A stretch of DNA of 64,000 nucleotides from Rhodospirillales bacterium (GTDB lineage Bacteria; Pseudomonadota; Alphaproteobacteria; Reyranellales; Reyranellaceae): NCBI GenBank assembly GCA_016699855.1, contig CP064988.1, forward strand, positions 2,322,501 through 2,386,500, in the 5' to 3' direction. Positions 34,502-47,689 of the stretch are shown here, piece after piece; within the stretch, counting starts at the first letter, position 1; every line of letters begins with the position of its first letter. A program made the position numbers and the translations under genes. Below the pieces are notes generated by a model, which saw only the letters and a list, made by a program, of their open reading frames with translations, ran no database searches and was not told where the DNA came from.

Positions 34502-35403
34502 ATGGTCCATCCCGTTGCGCCCGTCGCGACGATGACGCCGGCGGGATCGCCGCGCTACAAGGCGCTGTTCGAGGAGCTCTCACGGCTCGGGTACGCGGAG
34601 GGTGGCGGACTCGTCGTCGACCGGTGGTCGGCGGAAGGCCGCGCCGAGCGGCTGCCGGCCATCGCGCACGAGGCCGTCGCTTTGCGGCCGGACGCGATCT
34701 TCACCACGACCGCGCCGGTCGGCCGCGCGCTGATGGCCGCGACCGGGTCGATTCCGATCGTGGCGATCTCCAACGACTTCGTGGGGAACGGCTTCACGAC
34801 GAGCCTGTCGCGGCCGACGGCCAACGTCACCGGCGTGTCCATAGACGCCGGGGTCGAGATCGTCGGCAAGCGCGTCGAGCTGCTGCGCCAACTGGCGCCG
34901 GCGATCGTCAGGCTTGCGTATCTCGGCCGCGCGGCCTCGTGGGACGGCCCGGACGCGCGCTTCCTGCGCGACGTCTGCGCCCAGCTGGGCGTCGCGGTGT
35001 TCCCGGTGCTCGGCGGCGGAACCATCGATGAGGCGGCCTATCTCGCCGCCTTCGCCACCGCGGCCGCGGAGCGGGCCGATTCGCTCCTCGTCGCCGCGCA
35101 GGCCGAGAACACCGTGTACCAGCGCCTGATCGTCGCGTCGGCGGCGCGGACGCGGTTGCCGGCGATCCACGAATCGCGCGACTGGGTCGAGGTCGGCGGA
35201 TTGATGTCCTACGGCATCGATCCCAGGAACACCTACCGCCAGGTCGGCGCCGCGCTGGCGCGGATCCTCTCCGGCGCGAGCCCGCGCGACATCCCGTTCA
35301 ACCAGCCGACCAGGTTCGAGCTGGTCATCAACCAGCGCACGGCGCGCGCTCTCGGGTACGAGATCCCACCGCTGTTGACCGAGCGCGCCGACGAGGTGAT
35401 CGA

Positions 35404-35407
<4 letters not shown>
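34502..35407 (+). CDS. ABC_sub_bind-family periplasmic binding protein 4 (signal peptide out of frame)
   Basis: Fourth tandem binding protein, 301 residues from this ATG. Its signal peptide MRRRLMLGAAGALAAPLAV starts at 34411, overlapping the previous stop, but in a different frame. Restoring one CG in the (CG)4 run at 34481-34488 would read through QRPRARRRVAMVHP into the mature domain, the same defect as in protein 1. The family core GNGFTTSLSRPTANVTG and GKRVELLRQLAPAIVRL and the C-terminal ERADEVIE are intact. The stop overlaps the kinase start. Confidence 0.75.
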
Positions 35408-39431
<4,024 letters not shown>

Positions 39432-39435
<4 letters not shown>

Positions 39436-39800
39436 CCAAGCGCGTGCTCGTGATCGAGGACACCGAGGACAACCGGCGGATCGTGCGCGATCTGCTGACC
39501 AGCGTCGGCTACGAGCTGATCGAGGCCGTCGACGGCGGCGAGGGCGTCGAGGCGGCGATCCGCGAGGTGCCCGACCTGATCCTGATGGACATCCAGCTGC
39601 CGGTGTTCGACGGCTACGAGGCCACGCGCCGCATCAAGGCGAACGAGGGCACGCGCCACATCCCGATCATCGCCGTGACGTCCTACGCGCTGAGCGGCGA
39701 CGACCAGAAGGCCAAGGACGCCGGCTGCGACGCCTATCTCGCCAAGCCGTACAGCCCGCGCCAGCTGCTGGCGATGATCCGGACCCATCTCGGGGAGTAG
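39432..39800 (+). CDS. DivK-like single-domain response regulator
   Basis: 122-residue receiver without an output domain. Acidic pair EDTEDN near residue 9, phospho-acceptor Asp in LILMDIQLPVFDGYE near 53, Thr/Ser switch in AVTSYAL and Lys in LAKPYSP. It resembles CheY/DivK phospho-relay proteins. The start overlaps the kinase stop (ATGA), so it is the likely direct phosphate acceptor. The next gene also has a receiver, suggesting two outputs. Confidence 0.92.
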
Positions 39801-39807
39801 CCGGAAG

Positions 39808-40923
39808 GTGGACGCTCCCGCGCGCATTCTCGTGGTCGACGACATCGCGGAGAACCGCGACATCCTGCGCGCCCGGCTGGAGAGCCTGGGCTACGCGATC
39901 GAGGACGCGGTCGACGGGCTCGACGCGCTGGCGCGGATCGCCGCGTCCCCGCCGGATCTCGTGCTGCTCGACGTGATGATGCCGGGCATGGACGGTTTCG
40001 AGGTCTGCCGCCGTCTGCGCGCCGACGCCGCGCTGCCGTTCGTGCCGATCATCCTGGTGACGGCGCGGGCCGAGACCAAGGACCTCGTGACCGGCCTCGA
40101 CGCCGGCGCCGACGACTATCTCTTCAAGCCGTTCGACCACGCCACGCTGGTGGCGCGCGTGCGCGCCATGCTGCGCATCAAGCGCCTGCACGACCAGGTG
40201 CAGAGCCAGGCGCGCGACCTCGCCGGCATGAACGCCGAGCTCGAGCGGCGCGTCGCGGAGCAGGTGCGCGAGATCGACCGCATCGGCGCGTTGAAGCGGT
40301 TCCTGGCGCCGCAGCTGGCCGAGGCGATCGTGGCGCGCGGCGACGAGTCGGTGCTCGAGAGCCACCGGCGCGACGTCTCGGTGCTGCTGTGCGACCTGCG
40401 GGGCTACACCGCTTTCGTCGAGACGGCGGAGCCCGAGGAGATCATGTCGGTCCTCGGCGAATACCACGGCGCGCTGGGGCCGCTGATCGAGAGCGCCGAG
40501 GGCACGCTGGACCGCTTCACCGGCGACGGCCTGATGGTGTTCTTCAACGACCCCCTGCCCTGTCCCGACCCGGCGGAGCGCGCGGTCGGTCTCGCCGTCG
40601 CGATGCGCGACGCCGTGGCGGAGCTCGCCAGGACGTGGCGGCGGCGCGGCCACCAGCTTGGATTCGGAATCGGCGTGGCGCAGGGTTTCGCCACGCTGGG
40701 GCGCATCGGCTTCCGAGACCGCTTCGACTACAGCGCCATCGGCACGACCCCGAACCTCGCGGCGCGGCTCTGCGCCGAGGCCAAGGACGGCCAGATCCTG
40801 ATAAGTCCGCGCGTCGCGGTCGCGGTCGACGCGATCGCGGCGCTGGAGCCGCTCGGCGAGTTCAGCCTCAAGGGGCTGGCGCGTCCGATCGAGGTGCACA
40901 ACGTGGTCGGGATGCGGACCTGA
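39808..40923 (+). CDS. Response regulator with adenylate/guanylate cyclase output
   Basis: 371 residues, GTG start seven bases after the previous stop. Receiver domain 1-120 (acidic pair VDDIAEN, Asp in LVLLDVMMPGMDGFE, Lys in LFKPFD), a helical linker about 125-165, then a class III cyclase domain: LLCDLRGYTAF with the first metal Asp, RFTGDGLMVFFND with the second, and NLAARLCAEAKDGQIL carrying the transition-state Asn and Arg. It should turn the phospho-signal into cyclic nucleotide. cAMP versus cGMP cannot be called safely. Confidence 0.92.
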   Translation: MDAPARILVVDDIAENRDILRARLESLGYAIEDAVDGLDALARIAASPPDLVLLDVMMPGMDGFEVCRRLRADAALPFVPIILVTARAETKDLVTGLDAGADDYLFKPFDHATLVARVRAMLRIKRLHDQVQSQARDLAGMNAELERRVAEQVREIDRIGALKRFLAPQLAEAIVARGDESVLESHRRDVSVLLCDLRGYTAFVETAEPEEIMSVLGEYHGALGPLIESAEGTLDRFTGDGLMVFFNDPLPCPDPAERAVGLAVAMRDAVAELARTWRRRGHQLGFGIGVAQGFATLGRIGFRDRFDYSAIGTTPNLAARLCAEAKDGQILISPRVAVAVDAIAALEPLGEFSLKGLARPIEVHNVVGMRT

Positions 40924-40948
40924 CCGGCGCAAGAGGAGGAGTTCAGCC

Positions 40949-41830
40949 ATGACGTCGCTGCGCGGCAATGCCGGCCCCCGCTACAAGCACGTCGCCGGCG
41001 AGACGGCGCCGTACGAGAGCATCGTCGTCGACAAGCTGACGCCGATCATCGGCGCCGAGATCTCCGGCGTCGACCTCGCCCGGCCGCTGGGCAACAAGAC
41101 GGTCGACGAGCTGCACCGCGCGCTGGCCGAGAACTCGGTGATCTTCTTCCGCGACCAGGACATCACGCCGGAGCGGCACCTCGCCTTCGGCCGGCTGTGG
41201 GGCGACCTGCATATCCATCCCGCGGCCCCGCACGCGCCCGGAATTCCGGAGCTGATGATCATCCACGCCGACAAGGACTCGCCGCGCGCCAACGGCGAGG
41301 GCTGGCACAGCGACGTGTCGTGCGACGCCGAGCCGCCGATGGGCAGCATCCTGCTGATCCGGCACTGCCCGCCCAAGGGCGGCGACACGCTGTTCGCCAG
41401 CATGTACGCCGCCTACGAGGCGTTGAGCGACCGGCTGAAGGCCTATCTCGACGGCTTGCGCGCCGTGCACGACGGGGAGCACGTCTACCGCGGCACCTAC
41501 GCCAACCTCGGCGTCGCCGACAAGCCGGTCTATCCGCGCGCCGAGCATCCGGTGGTGCGCACCCATCCCGTCACCGGCCGCAAGGCGCTCTACGTCAACC
41601 GCGGCTTCACCACGCGCATCCTCGGCGTGCCGCGCGACGAGAGCGACGCCATCCTGCGCTATCTCTACGAGCACATGGAGAGCCCGCTATGGCAGGTGCG
41701 GTTCCGCTGGCGCGAGAACTCCATCGCCTTCTGGGACAACCGCTGCGTACAGCACCGCGCGATGTGGGACTACTGGCCGCACACCCGCACCGGCAACCGC
41801 GTCACCGTCAAGGGCGACGTGCCGGTGTGA
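40949..41830 (+). CDS. TauD/TfdA-family alpha-ketoglutarate-dependent dioxygenase
   Basis: Fe(II)/2-oxoglutarate dioxygenase, 293 residues. The iron triad is visible as H-x-D in EGWHSDVSCD near residue 123 and the distal His in NRCVQHRAMWDY near 271; the 2-oxoglutarate Arg is in HTRTGNRVTVKG. IGAEISGVDLARPL is a TauD-family start motif. AAGAGGAGG lies just before the ATG. Substrate (taurine, other sulfonate or aryloxy acid) is undetermined; an SsuD-like monooxygenase lies 15 kb away. Confidence 0.9.
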   Translation: MTSLRGNAGPRYKHVAGETAPYESIVVDKLTPIIGAEISGVDLARPLGNKTVDELHRALAENSVIFFRDQDITPERHLAFGRLWGDLHIHPAAPHAPGIPELMIIHADKDSPRANGEGWHSDVSCDAEPPMGSILLIRHCPPKGGDTLFASMYAAYEALSDRLKAYLDGLRAVHDGEHVYRGTYANLGVADKPVYPRAEHPVVRTHPVTGRKALYVNRGFTTRILGVPRDESDAILRYLYEHMESPLWQVRFRWRENSIAFWDNRCVQHRAMWDYWPHTRTGNRVTVKGDVPV

Positions 41831-41831
41831 G

Positions 41832-43223
41832 CTACCGCCGGCGCGGACCCCACGGCCGCAGCAGCAGCGACGCGGCGACGATCGCGGCGTAGAGGAAGAC
41901 CGCCGCCGCCAGCATCCAGAACAGCGTCGGCAGGTCGGCGCCGAACGCCGCGACGCAGAGATAGCCGCCGATTCCGGCGACGCACAGCCGCACGACGCTG
42001 GCGGCCAGCGGCATGCCCTGCCGGTTGGCGCCCTGCGAGGCGAAGCTCATGGCCATGCCGAAGCCGATGCAGCCGTAGAACGGCGCCACGCGCGTGAGGT
42101 AGTGCACGGCGGCCTCGATCACGACCGGCTCGCCGCTGAACATCCCGGCCCAGCCGTGCGGCACCAGCGCGACGACGAGGCCCAGCGCGCCGGTCAGCGC
42201 CGCCGCCATGCCGGCGCCGACCCAGGCGACCGAGCGCGCGCGGCGCCAGTCGCCGGCGCCGGCGGCCATGCCGACCAGCGTCGTCAGCGCCGTGCCGATG
42301 CCGAACGCCAGCGGCACCAGGGTGAACTCCAGCCGCGCGCCGACGCCGTAGCCGGCCAGCGCGGCGTCGCCGAACGGCCGGATCGCGAGGTTCACCAGCA
42401 TCGTGGTGATGTTGAGGAACAGCGCCGACAGCGACGAGATCAGGCCGACCTTCAGGATCGGCGCGAGATGCGCCATCGACACGCCGCGACCGGCCAACGT
42501 CGGCGTGATCCCGGCGGCGCCGCGCCACAGGCGCCGCGCCATCAACGCCGCCGACAGCAGCATGGTCGCGATCATCGACACCGCGGCGCCGGCGATGCCC
42601 ATGCCTTCCCAGCCGCCCAGACCCCAGCCGGCGGTGCCGAGCACGAGGAAGGCGGATAGCGGCACCTGCAGGATCGACGAGAACATCATGTGCTTGCCCG
42701 GCGTCGCGGCGTCGCCGGTGCCGCGCAGGATGGCGGCGAAGATGAACATCGCCCATGGCGCGATCGTGCCGGCGAACGCCACGGTGGCGTAGGTGACGGC
42801 GTAGCCCAGAGTCTCGCCGCGCGCGCCGAAGGCGCCGAGCAGCGTCTCGCCGAACACCGCCATCGCCAGCAGCCACAGCGCCGCGAAGCCGGCGCCGACG
42901 ATCAGGGCGTGGCCGGCCAGGACCGAGGCGCGGACGCGGTCGCCGGCGCCCAGCGCGCGCGCCACCGAGGCCGCGACACCGCCGCCGATGCCGCCGGCGG
43001 CCATCATCGTCATCAGCATCAGGAACGGGAACACGAGCTGGAAGCCGGCCAGCGCAGCGGTGCCGAGCCGGCCGATCACGTACATCTCGGCGACACCGAC
43101 GATGGTCTGCACGATCATCACCAGCGTGGTCGGGGCGGCGATGCGCAGGATCGTGCGCACCATCGGCGCGGTCAGCAGCGGATGCGGGGCGGACATGGAC
43201 ACGGACGCGGCTGACATGGACAT
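41832..43223 (-). CDS. MATE-family efflux transporter 1
   Basis: Multidrug and toxin extrusion protein with about 12 membrane segments, 463 residues. The two MATE halves are recognisable: LRIAAPTTLVMIVQTIVGVAE with VIGRLG early, and LKVGLISSLSALFLNITTM in the middle. Three in-frame ATGs are within ten codons; the first is listed. Its stop is one base from the convergent dioxygenase stop. A paralogue lies at 47690-49054 on the other side of the heptose genes. Confidence 0.9.
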   Translation of the reverse strand: MSMSAASVSMSAPHPLLTAPMVRTILRIAAPTTLVMIVQTIVGVAEMYVIGRLGTAALAGFQLVFPFLMLMTMMAAGGIGGGVAASVARALGAGDRVRASVLAGHALIVGAGFAALWLLAMAVFGETLLGAFGARGETLGYAVTYATVAFAGTIAPWAMFIFAAILRGTGDAATPGKHMMFSSILQVPLSAFLVLGTAGWGLGGWEGMGIAGAAVSMIATMLLSAALMARRLWRGAAGITPTLAGRGVSMAHLAPILKVGLISSLSALFLNITTMLVNLAIRPFGDAALAGYGVGARLEFTLVPLAFGIGTALTTLVGMAAGAGDWRRARSVAWVGAGMAAALTGALGLVVALVPHGWAGMFSGEPVVIEAAVHYLTRVAPFYGCIGFGMAMSFASQGANRQGMPLAASVVRLCVAGIGGYLCVAAFGADLPTLFWMLAAAVFLYAAIVAASLLLRPWGPRRR

Positions 43224-43316
43224 GGCTGGCGGGGACCTCCGGGCGTCCCTATACCCGAAGGCCGCATCCGGTACCCCGTCGGATTCCTCATGGGGTCATG
43301 AACGGGCGCGCGACCG

Positions 43317-44807
43317 CTACGCCCCGGACATGCGCCGGATCGTCGCCGTGGTGCTGAAGCCGTCGGCCAGCGACGCCAGCACGACGCGGCCGCCCCAGCC
43401 CTCGACCTGGTCGGCGCCGACCACGGTGTCGCGCGTGTAGTCGGCGCCCTTCACCAGCACGTCGGGGCGTAGCGCGTCGATCGTCTTGAGCGGCGTGTCC
43501 TCGTCGAACACGGTCACGAGATCGACGTCGGCGAGCGACGCCAGCACGGTGGCGCGCGCGGACTCGCCGTTGACCGGCCGGCCCTCGCCCTTGAGGCGCC
43601 GCACCGAGGCGTCGCTGTTGAGCCCGACCACCAGCCGGTCGCAGGCGGCGCGCGCCTGGCGCATCAGCGACACGTGGCCGGGATGCAGCAGGTCGAAACA
43701 GCCGTTGGTGAAGCCGACGCGCAGGCCTGCGGCGCGCCAGCGCGCCGCCTCGGCGACCAGACGCGCGCGGTCGACGATCTTGGCGGCGTGGCCCGCGACG
43801 CGCGCGCCGGCCAGCGCCGCCGCCAGCTCGGCGAGCGTGCAGGTGGCGGTGCCGAGCTTGGCGACCACCACGCCGGCCGCGACGTTGGCCAGCGCCGCGG
43901 CGTCGGCCAGCGGCGCGCCGGCGGCGAGCGCCGCCACCAGGGTCGCGATCACCGTGTCGCCGGCGCCGGAGACGTCGAACACCTCGAGCGCGTGCGCCGG
44001 CAGATGCACGGCCGGCGCGCCGCCCTCAACCAAGGTCATGCCGCGGGCGCCGCGCGTCGCCAGCACCGCCGCCACTCCGGCGCGCGCGATCACCGCGCGG
44101 CAGGCCGCCTCGACCTCGGCATCCTCGCGTGTCGGCAGGCCGGTCGCCTCGGCCAGCTCGCGCGCGTTCGGCGTCAGCAGATCGGCGCCGGCGTAGAGCG
44201 TGAAATCGCGGCCCTTGGGATCGACGACGACGCGCTTGCCGGCGGCGCGGGCGGCGGCGATCGCGGCGACCGCGACGCCGTCGGCCAGCGCGCCCTTGCC
44301 GTAATCCGACAGCGCGACGACGTCGCACTCCGGCAGCGCCGAGGACAGGCGCGACAGCAGATCCTGCCGCGCCGACGGCGACAGGGGCGCGGCCGTCTCC
44401 TTGTCGGCGCGAAGCAATTGCTGCGATCCGCCGACGTAGCGCGTCTTGACGGTGCTGATCCGGGCCGGCTCGACCACGAGATGCGGTTCGATCGCCGCCT
44501 CGGCGCCCATCAGGCGGGCGATCTCGCGGCCCGCCGGATCGGCGCCGGCCACGGTCAGGAACGCCACCTTGGCGCCCAGCGCCGCGAGGTTGCGGGCGAC
44601 GTTGCCGGCACCGCCGAGCATCGCGACCTCGCGGTCGATCCGCAGCACCGGGATCGGCGCCTCCGGCGACACGCGCTCGACCACGCCGTAGACGAAGCGG
44701 TCCAGCATGACGTCGCCGACCACCAGCGTGCGCGTCGCGCCCAGCGCCGGCAGGCGCGCGACCAGCGCGTCGGCGCCCGTCGTCGCGACGCCGCCCGCGG
44801 TCTTCAC
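43317..44807 (-). CDS. hldE: Bifunctional heptose 7-phosphate kinase / heptose 1-phosphate adenylyltransferase
   Basis: Makes ADP-heptose precursor for lipopolysaccharide core. The N-terminal PfkB-type kinase (about residues 1-320) has VVGDVMLDRFVYG, LGGAGNVARNLAALG and the anion-hole motif FDVSGAGDTVIATL. The C-terminal nucleotidyltransferase has FTNGCFDLLHPGHVSLM with the HxGH motif near residue 375 and LVKGADYTRDTVVGAD. 496 residues is normal for HldE. The GTG start overlaps the gmhA stop (GTGA), the reason for choosing it over the longer frame. Confidence 0.93.
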   Translation of the reverse strand: MKTAGGVATTGADALVARLPALGATRTLVVGDVMLDRFVYGVVERVSPEAPIPVLRIDREVAMLGGAGNVARNLAALGAKVAFLTVAGADPAGREIARLMGAEAAIEPHLVVEPARISTVKTRYVGGSQQLLRADKETAAPLSPSARQDLLSRLSSALPECDVVALSDYGKGALADGVAVAAIAAARAAGKRVVVDPKGRDFTLYAGADLLTPNARELAEATGLPTREDAEVEAACRAVIARAGVAAVLATRGARGMTLVEGGAPAVHLPAHALEVFDVSGAGDTVIATLVAALAAGAPLADAAALANVAAGVVVAKLGTATCTLAELAAALAGARVAGHAAKIVDRARLVAEAARWRAAGLRVGFTNGCFDLLHPGHVSLMRQARAACDRLVVGLNSDASVRRLKGEGRPVNGESARATVLASLADVDLVTVFDEDTPLKTIDALRPDVLVKGADYTRDTVVGADQVEGWGGRVVLASLADGFSTTATIRRMSGA

Positions 44808-45415
44808 GACGCCGGCTCCAGCGGAAGGACGCCGAGGGCGATCTCTATCGCGCCGCACAGCGCGTGGCCAAGCAGGTGGTGCATCTCCTGGATGCGCGCG
44901 GTGGCGAAGGACGGCACCAGCAGCAGCGGGTCGGCGAGGCCCGCCATCTGGCCGCCGTCGCCGCCGCCGAATCCGGCGGCGATCAGCCCACGCTCGCGCG
45001 CCCTGGCGAGTCCCAGCAGGACGTTGCGGCTGCGGCCGGAGGTCGACAGGCCGATGGCGACGTCGCCGGCCCGGCCATGCGCCTCGATCTGGCGCTCGAA
45101 CACGCGGTCGAAGCCGTAGTCGTTGCCGATCGCGGTCAGGGTCGGGCCGTCGGTGGTCAAGGCCAGCGCCGGCAGCGGGCCGCGCTCGCGCTTCAGGCGC
45201 ACGACGAACTCCGTGGCGACGTGCTGGGCGTCGGCGGCGCTGCCGCCGTTGCCGAAGAACAGCAGCTTGCCGCCGGCCTCGATGGCGCGCGCGCCGATCT
45301 CGACCAGACGCGCGAAATCGCCGGCCAGACCGCGCCTGGTCTCCGCCGCGACGGCGAGATGCTCGTCGAACTGGGCCGCGAAGTAGCCGGGGAGGAAGTC
45401 GGTTCGCAATGCCAT
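44804..45415 (-). CDS. gmhA: Phosphoheptose isomerase (SIS domain)
   Basis: Converts sedoheptulose 7-phosphate to heptose 7-phosphate, the first step of ADP-heptose synthesis, 203 residues. SIS motifs KLLFFGNGGSAADAQHVATE near residue 50 and IGLSTSGRSRNVL near 122, with EMHHLLGHALCGAIE at the C-terminus holding a zinc/active-site His pair. It precedes and overlaps hldE, a natural two-gene unit. Confidence 0.93.
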   Translation of the reverse strand: MALRTDFLPGYFAAQFDEHLAVAAETRRGLAGDFARLVEIGARAIEAGGKLLFFGNGGSAADAQHVATEFVVRLKRERGPLPALALTTDGPTLTAIGNDYGFDRVFERQIEAHGRAGDVAIGLSTSGRSRNVLLGLARARERGLIAAGFGGGDGGQMAGLADPLLLVPSFATARIQEMHHLLGHALCGAIEIALGVLPLEPAS

Positions 45416-45660
45416 GCGGAATCGTGTCGCGCCTTCACCGGCCCGGCGGTGGACCGCGCCGCGTGCGCGCGATCATGAATCAATCCGCGCCGGGTGCCTA
45501 GGGCCATCCCCCCGACTCGTCTCACATACCGCGATATGGACGCGGAGCAAGTCGGTCGCCTATATTCGTTCGCCCGCTTGGCGTACGCGATCAGCCTCTT
45601 GAGTTGCCGCGCCGCGCGAACGTGTCACCTGAGCCGCGACGAACTAGAGGGAGCGCTTCG

Positions 45661-47644
45661 ATGGCTCATTTGCTCAAGCCTGACATGCCGGCAGTGCTGG
45701 AACGTACCCACCTCACTGGGAGTTTTGATACGTTCCTATTGCCTGTCTATGAGGCGGGCTCCAATGCTATTCACGCGCTGTTGGACAAGCTCGGTGGCGA
45801 CAAGATTTCCGACAGATGGAAAATTGCGGTTCCAGTTCACGTTTGGCGCAACATCTGAGGAATTCTCAGTAACTATTTCTGACAACGCGAACGGACTAGA
45901 CACGGAGAATTTCCTCGCTTTCCGAACTCCATTCACGGGCCACAAGCTTAAGCGCGGCGGGAAGGGCTTCGGGCGCTTTGTTGCTTTCAAAGTATATGAG
46001 GAAGTATATTACTACTCCAAATCTCTCGGCGCGATGGACGAAGTTGAGGAGCGTTCATTCCGCTTCGACGTATATGCCGATGAAGAAATCATAGAAATGA
46101 AAGGTGGTGTCTCACCGGAGTCTACACCCGGTTGTGCCGTGACATTTCGAAGAGTGAAATCCATTTATCAGAGATACTGGGAAGCACTATCAGAGGAAAG
46201 AATCCTCGATCATCTATCAAGCAATTTTCTCACCTATCTAGTGGATGGCCGAATGCCACATACCATAGTGACGATTGGTGAGAAGGATATTGATCTACGT
46301 ACGCATTTTATGCGCATATTTAAACTCGAGAAATCTCATAACTTCAACCTTGAGCTTCGCGAACAAACTTTCGATTTCAAGTGCGATATCTCTCGTGTCG
46401 AGAGGGGGAAGCCCTTCAATCGGCATGCATTAATGTTTTTTGCCGACAATCGACTCCTTGGCGCGGGGCGGAACATTGAGAACAAAATCGGGAGGCCCGC
46501 CTTTCAGCGATCAGATGGAACCGAGTACGTTATCATCGCGACCCTGTCGGGATCATTCTTTGATGCTCACGCAAATCAGGCTCGAACGGCTCTAGAGGCG
46601 AGCGAGGAAGAAGTATCCGAGATCGTTGAAAAGGCATGCCAGGCGATCTTGACGACCGAGAGGGAGCAGCATGATCGGATAAAATCCGCCCAGCGAGATG
46701 AACTGGTGCAGCTGCTCACACGTCATCCTTTGCTGCGGTATGGTCTATCCGGAACGACGGTTTCAGACTACGTCCGCTCAAAACCCAACAACTGGCGGCA
46801 GGAGAACTTTGTCTCAGACTTGTCAATACAACGACTTCGTGAGGAGCGACGGTGGACAACCTACGTACAGAGTACAATCGCAGACAAGGATCTCTTCCAG
46901 AAACGGAAGAATGAGCTATTGAAGCGTGTGTCAGATACTTATCGTGACGCTCTAGCTGAGTACATCGTACACCGAAAGGCCGTGATCGAGATTGCTGATA
47001 AGCTTCGTGGTACCAGTGTCGCAGGTACAATGAGCCTTGAGGACGCGTTTCATGAGCTAATATTCCCGCGCCACGAAGACTCTGCATCTACTAAGCAATT
47101 TTTCCAGAACAATCTGTTGCTGCTCGACGAGCGCTTGGCGTTTGCATCATATATATCGAGCGATCGAACACTCCATGGTGGCCGACGTCATCTAGGTGAC
47201 AAGGTAGTTGATGTCGCATTCTACAATGAATGCTATGTCACCGGTGGGCAGGGAAGCAACAGCATTGTCGTCGTTGAGTTCAAGCGGCCCGGGCGCAACG
47301 ATTACGCTTTCGGGCGCGAGGGAAGTGATCCAATTCGGCAGATTCACGATACGGTTGAACATATTCGAGAGCGTAAGTCTCTTCTAACAACCAGTGGAAA
47401 AACAATTGCAATTCCGGATGGTACTCCTATCTCGGCAATCATCGTTGCCGATATTGAACCGACTCTAAGGGCTTTAGCGAAGCGGTACGACTTTGATGAA
47501 ACTTGGGATAAGCTCGGACTTGTGAAATACCACACCGAGTACGATGTATTTATTGAAATCGTTGGATTTGACAAACTGATCTCAGATGCAGAGAAGCGAA
47601 ATGCCGCTTTCTTTGAAATACTCTTGAGCGACCTAGGAAATTAG
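45661..47644 (+). CDS. AT-rich GHKL ATPase with C-terminal PD-(D/E)XK-like domain (frame break)
   Basis: A foreign-looking gene of about 660 codons, much richer in A/T than its surroundings. N-terminal GHKL (Hsp90/MutL-like) motifs: N-box YEAGSNAIHA at 45748-45777, ISDNANGLD near 45880, and GGKGFGRF near 45957. The C-terminal part has DVAFYNE (47210) and VVVEFKRPG (47267-47293), the D-x(n)-E-x-K pattern of PD-(D/E)XK nucleases, like Shedu-type domains. The N-box and the rest are in different frames: removing one A from AAAA at 45820-45823 restores one chain. Start 45661 has GAGGGAG seven bases upstream. Single-gene defence function is inferred, not shown. Confidence 0.7.
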
Positions 47645-47689
47645 TGCTGATGCAGTGGATCTTGAAGTCAATGATGGACACAAACTACC

